DNA from: Apus apus
Taxonomy: Eukaryota > Chordata > Aves > Apodiformes > Apodidae
Direction: 5' to 3'
Length of the DNA stretch: 64,000 nucleotides
Assembly: GCF_020740795.1 (NCBI RefSeq)
Contig: NC_067286.1
Location: 18,790,350 to 18,854,349 of the forward strand
Positions 13,661 through 25,800 of the stretch are shown here, one piece after another. Below the pieces are notes generated by a model. That model did no database searches. It saw only the letters and a list, made by a program, of their open reading frames with translations, and had not been told where the DNA came from. Position 1 is the first letter of the stretch. Each line of letters starts with the position of its first letter. Both the position numbers and the translations under genes were made by a program.

Positions 13661-15120
13661 GTGACAGCGGTGACACAGCCCGTGGAAAGCTGCCTTTTTG
13701 CGGGTTGGCTCTGCCCCTGCCTCTCCTGCTTACTGGAAGTCTCTTCTGTGAGGCTGTGGAAAATGAAAGAGCAGCTGAGAAGGCAAAGGAGAAGAGCTCT
13801 TCCTTCTGACTGCTAAACTGAGTTTGAAAGGCTGGGCTCTTCTGCACCTCATGGCGCCAGCCCAGACCCCAGGTCGTGTCTGTCCGGGAGCCATGGAGCT
13901 TCCCAGCAATGGCAGGGCACTCCTCGTGCTCCCAGTGCAGCCACTTCCACCTGCCTACCTCTGCCCCAGACCATGCAGCATACGCACAGACTCACAGCTT
14001 CAGGAATGCTTTCTGGCTTGGATACAGTCACAATGGCATTTTTTCTCCCACCAGGCCCTGCAAGGTATTTTCTACAGAGCCTAGAACTGGAGTCCTAAGC
14101 CCTCATGAGCACAGGAAGCTCAGGTACACAATGCAGACAGGGAGAGTAAGACCTACCAGGCTCCTTCCCAAGGTGGTGTAGGTCCTGCTCAAAGCTGCCC
14201 TATGAGCACAGGTGAGATGGTGATGGGGTTGCATGGAGGGCACTTGGGTAGCCCATATGCAAAGAAGAGGCTGTTGGGTTTCATAGCCAGAGCCATGTGG
14301 CTCATGTCACAGGAGGCAGAGGGCAGAGTCAAGACAATGGCATCACACCACTGGTCTGGTTTTTCCATCAGGCTGCATGGTGATGCAGCACTGTGATTTT
14401 CAAGCATCTGGGATCTTTACTTGTAATGCATCTTTATTGCAAATCAGGACAGAGTGAAGCAAACTCTACTTCAGGTCAATCAAGCACAGTGGTGGCAAGA
14501 TGCTGAGATGCAAGAACAAAGGGAGGAAAAGGGGGAAAAGGGGTACCAACATCCCTACATCCCTATCACCTGACTGCTCAACTTAGGTTCAGGTGCCTAG
14601 CACCTGACACGCCTCGATGGACCTGGTACCTCTTCTCCTTTCATGCCTTTTCTTGGCCTTTTTACAACCTCAGTGCCTTTGTGTTTGTAATGCTGGAGCA
14701 TGTTGCCATGGTTAAAGCTATTATTCACAGCAAGGTTTGCATCCTACCTGTGAGACAGATAGATATGGAGATGTGCATGAATACATATCTTTACCCTGAT
14801 TCCAGTTCCCACTGGGCATGAGCGAACAATCTGATGGTGCAGGAAAACCCTTAAGGGAGGATGAGGAGAGAAGGAGGGTGTTACCTTGGAGGAGTTTGTC
14901 CAAGGACAACATAGGCTAAACCAAAATTATGGGAAAGAAGAGATGATAACCTGAAAGCAGGTGATGTAGGGAAAGCAGAGATTGGCATAGGTTTGTTAGA
15001 GGTAGTATTGGACCAAGAAAACACACAACTTCAAGCTGTCTATTCTAAGGCTCAAATGTCCATGTGGAAAAGTGGGGAACACAGTTCCCTCCCTGTACAC
15101 TGTTCCCCTACTGGTGTCCC
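13661..15120. other. No gene recognised
   Basis: Sequence following the CpG-rich block. Frames of 121 and 101 codons (13451-13816, 13876-14181) on the plus strand have no known motif. If the block is a promoter acting in the plus direction, its first exon should be here. Confidence 0.45.
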
Positions 15121-15210
15121 TGCTCATAGCAGGGAGGTTGGAACCTGATGATTTTTAAGGTCACTTCCAACCTAAACCATTCCATGATTCTACAGTTCTG
15201 TGATTGTATG
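15121..15210 (+). mobile_element. CR1 3' tail, short
   Basis: A 90-bp piece of the CR1 3' end, seen from GCAGGGAGGTTGGAACC, then AAGGTCACTTCCAACC and the closing ATTCTACAGTTCTGTGATT. It is diverged and severely truncated. Confidence 0.8.
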
Positions 15211-15382
15211 AAGTGAGACTGGAGGTGACAGCTGTTGCTCAGGAAAGCCATACCCATGCAAATCAGGGAGATGACATAAATCAGAGTGGTGTGGGGAGCG
15301 GAGCGCATTCGAGGGTAACCAATTAGCAAGATGTAGGGGTGCTGAGGGGTTAAAGGGTTTTACTGAATGCACAGAACACACT

Positions 15383-15498
15383 CTGAGCGGTCCGGGCCCG
15401 TGACCCAGCCCTGGCTCTGGAGTTTGAGTGAGTTTCACGCATTTTGCAGGGCAAGTGTTATGTGGCTGCCATCGGCGCTGACTTTGCATGTCACTCAG
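15383..15498 (-). repeat. 116-bp inverted duplication, right copy
   Basis: Reverse copy of 13311-13426, about 95.7% the same over its whole length. It is an island of CpG-rich sequence in an otherwise AT-richer surrounding, which suggests that this is the derived copy. Confidence 0.92.
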
Positions 15499-16419
15499 GA
15501 GAGTAAAAATCCAGGAAGGAGCCAAGCCCTGAAACAACAAAGATAATAATTTTAGCTGCCAAAGAAGCGATTCAAGCCAAGTCATGAGAGAAAATTTGTG
15601 GTGGGGCCAAGAGGAAGGAAAAATTGCAGAAAAAAAAATAAAATAGGAGGAGTTATTTTTCCTCAAGACATATTCACGTTACAGCCTTACCTGCAGCAAA
15701 GTTCATGTCAAGACTCAAATTGTGCAGCTGGATCTTGCTTTTATAATAGGCTGAATGCCTTCAAAGAAGTTTGAAGTTCCAGATTGAGCCTATCACGTAC
15801 TTATCAGCATGAAAGAAACCAGGAGAGAATTGACCACAATGAGGTGTGTTTGCTTGCTTTGGTTTTCTATGTTGTCTTGTAAACAAGTTTTACCTGGGAT
15901 AAAAGCAAAGGGAAGAAGCTGGTACACCTCTAAATGAGTTCCCTCCAGCTCTCAGACAACACCAGGCTCCTGCCTACAGTCCCTTAGACACCATGAGCTC
16001 TCTGCAGGAAAATCAAGCATACTTGACACGGGGGAGGACAGCTTTGTGGTCAGGACACAGCCCAATGCTCATAGAAACACCCAGACATCACCTTTCAGAG
16101 GAGAGTCCTGGAAATAAAAACAAAACAAATTAACAAAAAAAAACAACCAAAGCAACAAAACCCAAGCTGATTATTCATGGCATGCAGTGCCAATTACTTT
16201 AACAAAAGGGATCTCAGGAGTTGGCACAGCCTGCAGCCAAGAAACAGCAGCATCTGGAGGGGGCAGAGCCATGGTCACCAAACTGCTGCACTGACCTGTG
16301 CCCCAAAAGGCTCCTCTTTGCAGCCTCAAACCCAAAATATAATAGGGCAACACAGAGAAGGGGATGAAGGAGGATCAAAGGTCTGGAGGTGCTTCCCTGC
16401 ATGCAAGGACTTGTGTACA

Positions 16420-16680
16420 CCAAGATTACTCAGTCTGGAAGAGACATGATTGAAGAGGCTATGGCAGAGGTCTATGAAATCACACATGGCCCAAAGAAGG
16501 CTGATAAGGACTTGCCTTACTGCCTTTTCCCACTGCAAAAATTGGGGCTGATTTCAAAGCATGCAGGTCCTCGTGTTGTGGGGGGCAGTCCTGAGGAACT
16601 CCTTGTCCAAGGATGCTGTTGGCTGTGAGGATTTACTTGTGTTCAAGATGAGACTGGACAAGTTGGTGGGGAAAAAAAAA
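16420..16680 (+). mobile_element. Ancient CR1 fragment
   Basis: The stretch reading AGAGGCTATGGCAGAGGTC, then GACTTGCCTTACTGCC and later GAGACTGGACAAGTTGG resembles the 3' part of old CR1 subfamilies shared with other reptiles. Divergence is high and there are many small changes. Confidence 0.6.
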
Positions 16681-17160
16681 TCATCTAGATTAATAAAGGC
16701 AGACATATGCTATTTAGGAAGTGTGTGGGGTTGTGCTTTTTATCTGAGTTAATAAAGAATGGTGAGGGAACATACAGGCCACACTCTACCATGGTGGACC
16801 GCCCTCCTGGAGGAGATGACAAGGGGTGGGAATTGAGGGGGTGCTAGGCAACATGCCCTTGGGAGCTCCTACTGCTCCCTGCACATTTCCTAGGACATTT
16901 AACAATTCAGAGAATTGGTCTCTCCCAGTACAGGATCTTCTCCTTACTCATGGCTAAGCAGTCATGTGGATCCCAGTCTTGTCCCATTAGGTCTCCCAGA
17001 ATAAGAACTGTCCTATTTACAGCTTATCACCAGAGAAGCCTGACAGCAAGTGACTTCTCCCTGTAGTAGGTCCCCTCAACTGCTAGCCAAAGAAACCAAG
17101 TTGCAGCCTTGACCGACATATTGCTGAAGGTTGATTTGTTACACTCAACAGAAAGACAGA

Positions 17161-17359
17161 TTCATAGAATCAGTTAATTTGGAAAAGACTTTTAGTATTA
17201 CCAAGTCCAACCATAAACCTAACACTGCCAAGTCCACCACTAAACCATGTCCCTAAGCACCACATCTGCATGTCTTTTAAATACCTCCAGGGTGACTTCC
17301 CTGTGCAGCTTGTTCTATAACTTGATAACCCTTTCGGTAAAGAATTTTTTTTCTAATAT
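17161..17359 (-). mobile_element. CR1 LINE, 3' part, split by an LTR
   Basis: The minus-strand CR1 3' end, recognisable from ATAGAATCAGTTAATTTGG and CCAAGTCCAACCATAAACC. It stops at an inserted LTR (17360-18154) and continues at 18155 with the next CR1 base after the duplicated AATAT. Confidence 0.92.
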
Positions 17360-18154
17360 TGTGAGGGACCAGTCCTCAGGACCTGTACTTGCTGGAATTG
17401 GAAACCCCATTGTAACCCCTTGAAAAGAGTTTATTTTGCATCCTAAAAGGCCTGCCTGAGAGGATGGACACAAGATGGCCTGCATCTGACCTAAGGCCTG
17501 CATCTACAGCGATAAGACAGTGATCAAGGGGTGGAGGGGGAAGAGGTCCACTCCAGCTGCTCAGGTTTATGTCTCAAACATGCTTGCTTAGACTTGAGAA
17601 ACAAGGAAATCAGGCCTACAGAACAGGGGGCTGCAATGGTGGGCTTTGGGAGCCTCACTGATACCAGCTCTCCCCTATTGGCTGGCCCAACACTGGATCC
17701 AGGACTGGTGATTTTCTATTATCTATCTTTCTAAACTTTTCTTCTACTCTCTCTCTTCCTTCCTAACATCATTAAGTATCGCAAGGCCTAACCACTTTTT
17801 TTTTCTCAGGCTGTGCATCTTAAATATATTATTTGAACTCTTGTGATCTAATTGTCAGTCTTTATGATTGTGCAGCCTAAGAGAATAATTGAAGTATCAG
17901 TATTCCTTCTATAGTTTTAATTAAACCTGATTCAAATACAGACCTTGAGTGTCGTTTCACCTTAATCTGATCAAGGGGTATTGGAGAGTCGAGCATTTCC
18001 TTGGACTGTGACATTTTAATCACTCTCCCTGAAAGTGCCAGGTCTGAGACAAAGGCTGGATCCAGCCACACCTGGGCTCCTCTCTGAGAAGGAGTTTAGG
18101 AAGCAAGGGGGTCCAATCTGAATCTCCCTGGGTTGCCCTACCTGGATTGTAACA
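17360..18154 (+). mobile_element. Solo LTR nested in a CR1, with 5-bp target duplication
   Basis: A 795-bp element starts TGTGAGGGACCAG and ends GGATTGTAACA. It is flanked on both sides by AATAT (17355-17359 and 18155-18159), and removing it with one copy restores an uninterrupted CR1. This is the classic mark of retroviral integration followed by LTR-LTR recombination. A TTTTAATTAAACC stretch near 17918 may be the poly(A) signal region, which is why the plus orientation is preferred. A 5-bp duplication is found in some retrovirus classes, including ERVL-like elements. No coding sequence is present. Confidence 0.85.
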
Positions 18155-18925
18155 AATATCCAATCTAAACATCCCCTGGCACAACTTCAGGCCATTTCCT
18201 CTTGTCCTATTGCTTGTTACAAGAGACTGACTCCCACCCTGCTACAACCTCCTTTCAGGTAGTTGTAGAGAGTGATGAGATTCCTCTCAGCCTCCTTTTC
18301 TCCAGACCAAACAACCCCAGTTCCCTCAGCGTCTCTTTGTAAGGTTTTTTCTCCAGACATTTCACCAGCTTTGTTGCCTTTCTCTAGACACTCTCCAATA
18401 CCTCAATGTCCTTCTTTAAGCGAGGGGCCCAGAACAGTAGTAAAAGTGTGGCCTCACCAGTGCTGAGTACGGGGGCACAATCACTTCTCTGGTACTGCTG
18501 GCCACACTATTTCTGATACAAGCAAGGCTGCTGTTGGCCTTCTCGTCCACCTGGGCACACTGCTGGCTTATATTCAGCCAGCTGTTGACCAATACCCCCA
18601 GGTCCTTTTCTGCTGGGCAGCTTTCCAGCCCCTCTTCCCCAAGCCTGCATGCGGTTGTTATGACCCAAGTGCAGGACCCAGCACTTGGCCTTGTTGAACC
18701 TCGATTGGCCTTGGCCCATCTATCCAGCCTGTCCAGGTCCCTCTGCAGAGCCTTCCTACCTTCAGACAGCTCAGCATTCCCTCGCAGCTTGGTGTCATCA
18801 GCAGACTTACTGAAACTCAATGCCTTTGTCAAGATCATTGATAAAGATGTTAAACAGAACTGGCCTAAATACTGAACACCACTGTGACCAGCCAGAATGG
18901 ATTTGACTCAATTCACTGAAGAATC
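18155..18925 (-). mobile_element. CR1 LINE, continuation after the nested LTR
   Basis: Second half of the CR1 that begins at 17161, on the minus strand, extending into the end of the reverse-transcriptase region. A 140-codon frame at 18838-18416 is ORF2 remnant. Together the two parts give about 970 bp of CR1. Confidence 0.93.
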
Positions 18926-19663
18926 CCAACAAGCCTACAAGGGATCATCCATCTCTTACAGAGTTAAAGCTCCATCTCCAAGTTCACGCAATCCTGTTCA
19001 GCTCGTGGCTGTATTTCTCTACCAAAAGCACACTGCTCACGTTAGACAGCATAAAGCCACCCACCTCTCTCCTTCGATCTGCTTGTCAGATATGCTCTGG
19101 CCAGTGCTGGCTCCAAGCTGGGAAGGGGAAACCTTTGCCACAACAGTGGGTCCCCCTGCCAATTTCATGTGTGCTGAACCGCATGTAATACTTGCTAGCT
19201 CAGGCAACCACAGAGCTTTAATGTTGATTGAAGTGATGTCTGCACAGGTGCTGGGAACAGGAGACAGCAGGCTCAAGATGCCCATATGCTCCTTGTTGTT
19301 CCTTCCATAAGATATCTCCCTTGACTTTGCCTCTGACCTTGCCTTCCTCTAGATACACATGATGAGGGACATGATGGCAAGGCAGACACTGCAGTCTGGC
19401 TATTATGGAGTTATCAAGCCCAACAACAGGTGTCAGGCACCAGCCAAACCCATGTTTGGTCAGTATCTCGTGCCTATTGGGAACCACCTCACCTTGGCCA
19501 AAAGGAACTTGCAATCTCACAGAGAGGTCTTTTCAAGTTCTAATGAACTCCCAAAATTCTAGTGCATCTGCCTGGCTTACATTTCACTAGCTGGTGATCA
19601 CCTCAAGGACCTCAGCCCCAAGCATGGTGCTGCAGAAGTTGTGGTAGACCCCTACACTGCCGG
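18926..19663. other. No gene recognised
   Basis: Sequence between the CR1 and an LTR. A 137-codon plus-strand frame (18897-19310) begins in the CR1 end and has no known motif. Retroviral internal sequence could not be shown. Confidence 0.45.
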
Positions 19664-20355
19664 TGTTGTCCCGAAAGCGGGGTCTGTTACCCGGTGTGCA
19701 AGAAGCCGATCCACACACAGAGTCGAGGTATTCGCTTTAGTATCTGGTTCTGCACAGAAAAGGGAGCTGGGAGGTATTCCACAGAGCAAGCTCAGTTTCC
19801 TGAAAAGCAAGTGCTACTTTTATACCCAAAAATGTGAGAAAGAACTTGATCTCTAACATTATTCTATCACTCACACACACAATTGGTCAACTTATGCCTC
19901 ACTTCCATTTAAAGTGGCAATGCTCAGGAATTTCACTGTGTGTGCTCAGAGGGTGGGGGGCTTGTTGTTAGTAGGGGTCCCTCTAGCCTGTGGGTGTGAA
20001 TTTAGTGTGCTAATGGCTCATTAATATACTAATATGGTGATTTCAGTCATTCAGTGTTTTCCCACCCAGTGCTTAAGGCTGTAACCAAGATATGCTGTGG
20101 GGATTGCTCCTTTCCATCCCTTTCATCTGACTAGCAGGTGTCCTACAGGCCTGTCTTAAGGCTGGGCTGGTGACCACTTGAGGTGTGTTTTTCTCTAATT
20201 GGAGCCTGTTTTTTTTTTTCTAATTCTTTCTGTTTCACTGTTACCTAGGCCTTGTTTTTATTCTGTGTGTCCCTTATGTTCTCTTTCACATGATTTTTTC
20301 CCCAATGTGATTTTTTCCCCCAATTATTACTTATTTCAATTAATAACTGACAACA
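19664..20355 (-). mobile_element. Solo LTR with TGTTGTC...GACAACA ends
   Basis: A 692-bp LTR with perfect 7-bp inverted ends. On the minus strand it carries GGGTATAAAAGTAGC, a good TATA box. The internal core is nearly the same as in the LTR at 36992. No target duplication was seen (flanks TGCCGG and TCAGGA). Confidence 0.82.
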
Positions 20356-21682
20356 TCAGGACATCCTAGGAAGGCAATGTACTATTTAAATTGGAGCTGC
20401 TGCACTCACAGTGAGGATAAAGATCTTGCTTAAGCCAAAAGTTAATGAGATGGCACGGGTTCTGGGCAGGCTTTGTACTTTTATTCTTCCCACATTAAGC
20501 AGTGGCATATGAGGACCAGGGAGCTGAGGGCTGAAAGCTGAAGGTTAAGGTCAGGTCAACGGGCCCTTTTTCTCTGCCTTTCAGCCCCAAGGCCCTGAGG
20601 CAGAGGTGTTACCTAGAGTAAACAGTATTAAAAATGCAGTCCTCCTTTCTTCCTGGCCTCTTTCCCTTTCTTACAGAGGACCTGCCTTGGGTTTGAAAGC
20701 CAGTTTGGATGCCTCTTTGCCCCAGGCTGGCTGGACATGGGAGCAACGGCAAATTATGACTCTGCTCCCCTCTAAAGTCCACCAGTCTCTCTTTCCTAGG
20801 TCGAGCTCACTCCTACACACTCACAAGAGTCTGTAAGTGCCTGAGCAGTGCACAGAAAAACAGGCCTCAGCTTCAGACTCTGCAGCTGACTTCTTGGGTG
20901 ATTTGTTCATAGACTGATTCAGCTACTCTCGAGTTTCCTTGCAGAAGGGTAACTGAGGTCTGGGCTCTGGTGTCTTTTCTCCAAAGCAAAGGTCATCATC
21001 CCTCCCCTTGCCACCCCTGTGGTGTGTGTCAAGGGTGGTGATGTGGAGGTGATGATGTCTGTGGTGGAGCGGTGGTTTCTGTTTGATCACCTCAGTGGTA
21101 CCACAACTTAAAAACAAGTGGGTTGTTTTCCTAGGTCCCATTGTGCTGGGGACTGCCCTGGCATGCAATCAAAAGCACCCACTCTCACCAGTGGCATCAA
21201 AGACAGTAGAGCAAAACACAGTACCTTAAAGATCTTTTTTGCAATGCAGATTTTGGTGAATACAATTAATATGCACCTTTTGAAGCTGTAACCCAGTGGC
21301 TGCACTGGCTGGAGGGTTCAGAGGTCACAGAAAAGTGACTTGTGGTGACTGTTTCCTAAAGGGATCCAGCTAGGCAATGGGAAAATTTCAGAGGGGACAA
21401 TGGCTGTCTAAACATTGAGTGTGCTATGGGGACCAGGAGAGGTTCCCCAACACTTCTGACCATCTCTGCTATTGGTGCTGAATCCAGACCAGTCAGAGAG
21501 CACCAAGCAGCTTGGAGAGCAGTGAGAGAGGAGGGGATGGGAGGAAAGACAGATAATAAACAACCACATATACTTTCGCTCTCATCTTCTGGCTGCTGCT
21601 TCAAGCCTTGTTAGCATTCAGAGGTTGCACTTATTAAAAGCTGTTGGAGTAACTAAAGTGGACAACTTTCCCCTTCCCCTCC

Positions 21683-21716
<34 letters not shown>

Positions 21717-22249
21717 CATTTTTTCCCCACAAATATAGATAGATAAACAGAGAGAGAGAGAGAGAGAGAGAGTTTGGAAATCACAGAATCACAGAATCAC
21801 AGAATGAGGTACCAGTACAGAATACTTAAAAGATGTGATCATAGAAAGTGTTGTACCCTTTAAAAGACAAAGATACTTCACTTTAAAAACACCTGTCCCT
21901 GGTATTTATACCAATAGAAATGTCGTGTGCACACTAGGAGAATTGTTTAAAAATAATTAAGAGTACAAATTTAGATTAGTTGAACCACATTAAGTCTTTT
22001 TGTATACACTCTCATTTGAAATAAACGCTCTTAATTCAGGTTTAATTTATAATTAATTGAAAAAATACTTAATTAAACTGAAGGGACCACTGGTCAATTA
22101 TGCTTCTTTCCAATGCAACCAAGACCATAAAGTGAAACATTAGCTGGAGAGCAGCCTCCATTGCTCATATCTTCTGTCCAGTTCTGGCTTTTGCTCTGGT
22201 GAGAGGAGCAAGTGTAAACAATCCCCTGCCATCACCAAGTGGGCTTAAT
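20356..22249. other. No gene recognised
   Basis: Unique sequence with the compound microsatellite at 21686. Frames are short and no domain is visible. Confidence 0.55.
21686..21806. repeat. Poly-T, GA microsatellite and CR1 tail repeats side by side
   Basis: Thirty-one T (21686-21716), a short AT stretch, a 24-base AG run (21749-21772) and three ATCACAGA units (21780-21806) follow each other. The last are the terminal repeats of a CR1 whose body is otherwise missing. Confidence 0.9.
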
Positions 22250-22825
22250 TGAGAGTGAGCTGTGTCAAACTCATCTAACCAAATCCTGCGGTAGAACCAC
22301 TGTTTTTGTGGAGGGGTAAAAGCAGGATACAACATATTTTAATGTTAGTAAGACTTTAGGCATTGTTATAGATAAAATGTTCTCATAGGTAAGTCTGGGG
22401 AATGATTGTAGAGATAAAAACACTATACATGGAGTGTGCAGAGCATATTTATTGGTTGCTCAGATCAAAACAGAGAGGGCAAAAAGTTGTTAACCCATTC
22501 AGGTATTCAGTTTGGAGACAACAGCAAACAGGAGGAATTGCTGGCACACTTGAGAAAAGAATTGCAATTCAAAACATTATTGAGAAATTGGAGAAAGAAT
22601 ATGGACACATGCCCCAAACCTTCCTGCCACAAACAGAACTCAACAGAAGTGAGGGTGTGGTGAGATGGGATAATCAGTTGAAAGAATGGAGAATGCAGAA
22701 AGGTGTTCTTGCTGGGATAATAAATTGGACAAATGTCAGAGGGAAGGATTTCTATAGAAAAGGTACTTTTGATCATAATTCATTATATAGGTTAATTATG
22801 CCATGTGGGATGGTGTAAAACAATT
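22250..22825 (+). mobile_element. Ancient CR1 fragment, reverse transcriptase region
   Basis: The stretch GTCAAACTCATCTAACC, then CAACATATTTTAATGTTAGT (equivalent to the YFDFSKAFDTV block of CR1) and AATTGCAATTCAAAACATT followed by GAGAAATTGGAG, follow the order of an old CR1 RT region. Divergence is high. A 138-codon frame (22402-22818) lies in it; it does not read as RT over its length and is probably chance. Confidence 0.5.
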
Positions 22826-25800
22826 CCTTGTATGGTTATCTCTGCTGTGTGCTGGTAAGACTTTTCAAGAGAGGTAAGAAAACCTTGATGAAAGCTGCAC
22901 AATCAGATGGGAAGAAAAGCGATCAGGGAGGGGCTGGTACGGGAATTGGAGCTGAGGAGATGTTTCAAATACAGAACCGGCTGTGATGGAGACCTGGGTT
23001 TGTGCAGGCAGAACAAAAACTAACTCTCTGTAGTGTGGGAGCAAGGGTGGTCTGGACTAGATGGGGGAAACACCTCTATCTCAGCTGTCAGAATTGCAAA
23101 AACTAGTGCTGGCACTGCACGGGTGGGAGGGCAGGGGAAAAGTGCCAGAAGAGCCCAGGGCAGGGCTGGGCAGCACAGTGTCACTTTCCCATGACCTTTC
23201 CACTTACCTCCTTCCACCTAGCCAGTAAACATTCTGTTTTCTTTTACTCAGAAAATGAAACAGCGCTGGGGAATAGCTGCTTGGTTTCATGATGTGGCAG
23301 CTAATCGACTAGTCTTTATGTCCAGAACTCACTGATGCCAGCGAGTTTGCAGGCGTTGACCATGGCAGTTTGTAGCATGCACCCTGCAAAACCAAGTGAA
23401 CAAGGAACAGGGATGGTCCTTGGGTCCGAGTATTTCGGTTTATATTGGTGCCCCTTAGCTGTTCATGGCATTGCTGAAGGGATGGATGATGGAGGTTTTT
23501 CCTAGAGCTACCAGCGTAGACTACAAAGTTATTCCATCCTGCATGTCAAAGGCACAGACCATTGCAATTTCAATTCTGACTCCTACCTTTCCATCCCGCC
23601 TTGTAGAGATCAGATTAATTGAGGTACATGGTCAAAGACATTGAAACAAAGAAACCGATAACCAAATGGCTGCAGCTATCCAGCTGCAAAACTTGCATGG
23701 AGATAAGGACTGTAGTTTTGCCGTGAATAAGCCTGGGCTAAAAGAGGCACTAACTCTATGTGTTTTTATCCTAACAACTACTTCAGCTGCCTTGTTTCGA
23801 TGAATACTCTGCTATTACACTGCTAGCTTCAATTAAAAAAAAATCACCACCTTTTGGGAGAGTAAAAAAAAAAGTGAGAGACCTGTGAAAATGAGCTGAG
23901 CCACAAAGAGACCTCACCATGTGGCAAACATTTGTGGTGGCTTGGAGCACTTGTAGGCTGAAGCTCCTGGGCATGAAGCCCAGCATATCCCTGGGGCACT
24001 GCATATAGGGCAGCTGTAGCCCCTATAGCACCTTCCCCTTCAGCTAAGCACCAGCAACCCACTGTAAATGTTGCCCCTGAACCCACTATTCTTCTCATGG
24101 GACAGAGTGGTGGCTTTAATGAAGGGTTAGCACTCTCCAAGAGAAACTTAGCAGTGTGGGGTGCATGCATCACAACTGCTCCTCCACCTCCCCTGCTCCT
24201 GGCACACCACCCACAGACCGCCATCGGCAGCTCCTCAGGGAGTTCCACCAAAGCAGAGCTAGGTGGAGCTGCCAGCTCACCCTTATGAGATGGCACAGGC
24301 TTTTCAAGCTGCCTCTTCCCAGGGCTGCCTACCTCTGTGTGGGAAGTGTAAGTGAGGCATGTGTTGCTTCACTTGGTGAGCGGTCCTCTAGCATGTCCCA
24401 GTGCCACCAGTACTGGCACTGAAGCCTATGCTTGGTATTCCTTCAGAGCTGCCAAGCATCAAACCAGCTCAGGTAAGCACTATGTCACCCCTTCCAATGC
24501 CCTCTGGGCGGAGGGTAATTCAAGGCAGAGCTTTGCAACTGCTGGCCCAAAAGCAGAGGGATGCAATTTTTGTGGTCACTCTGCTGTCTAAAAAGCTTCT
24601 GTGCGTACTAAAGCACTGGCCATTGACCCTGACCTTGTCCACCACCTCACTGAAGTGGTGCTAGCCAGCAGCATTCCCAGCCTGGGAAATGAAACTCCTG
24701 GACAAACCTTCTTCCTTGCACACTCTCACTTTTTATTCCCACTTGAAACTTTAGGAGGACTGTGAGAAAGAGCATCCACATCTGTCCTTTAGAGATACCC
24801 ACCCCAGCAACCCCATGGGATCTGCTGCCTGCAAGGACAGGCTGGCTGGTAGCAGGGGAAGATGTTACCTGCTGTGGTACATGCAGAGATAAGGTGTTTG
24901 TGCAGGGTTAGAAGAGCCAGGACCACTGTGGGCTGGTGGATTTGGCAGATCCCATCACTAAGTAAAATCCTATATTTAATTCCCAGCATTTTGCTGTCTC
25001 AGTAAGGCCAAGCACACCCAAGGGAGGAAGAACAGGCAGCCCTACCTGAACCCCATGCAGCTTGCCAAAAATGCATTCAGCTGCTGGCCATGCAGCAGAC
25101 ACTTGCCTCAGGATGTCTCAGGGTTTTGTTGCCATCCTGACCAGGGAGAGACTGAGATGCTAGAGACACAGCACTCCTTTTTAAGTGGGAGCTGGCAGAA
25201 AATCCTGCTGTATTTTCATGCTGGGCTTTCAGCAATTGGATAAACTGTAGACAAAAATCTCTTGTAAAGGGAGTAAAAAAACCCTTTCACATCCAAAGCA
25301 GGAGGGGTGTGCTACCCAGGGATGCTACATGAGGGGCTGTCACCTTCTTGGAAGCCTGCCAGGGCAGGATGTAGCATGATGTTGCACCAAGGGTGGCATG
25401 GTGTGCCCAGGGGGACTATGGGCTGTGCATGCATGTGTCAACACAGCTGGAACAGTGTGACCTGCAGGCTATGGGCAGGGGCCAGGCTCTTCCCTTATCT
25501 CTTCAGTAAAGGCCTCTCTGGGGTCAGTCCAGGCCAACACAAGATGCAGCCTTTAATTACACAAGTCCAGTTTTGCAACTGCCATTGCTCACCACAGAAA
25601 AATCACATTTGGCACTCTAAGCTCTGCTCTGTTCTCCATCTCTGTGCCATTTTTAGCTCAGCTGGTAGCAGCCTGCAGTGCTGGGCTGAAGCCAAAAAGC
25701 TTTTTTTTAATGTAGTTGCTTTTGCATCACTATTGCGGGGGAGGAGGTACAGTGCTGCATTCATCTGAGGGTTGGGGACTTGGTCCACTAGCTGTGAAGG

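Noticed and set aside
22402..22818. 138-codon plus-strand frame as a gene
   Set aside because: The DNA follows the order of an old CR1 and the translation has no recognisable domain.
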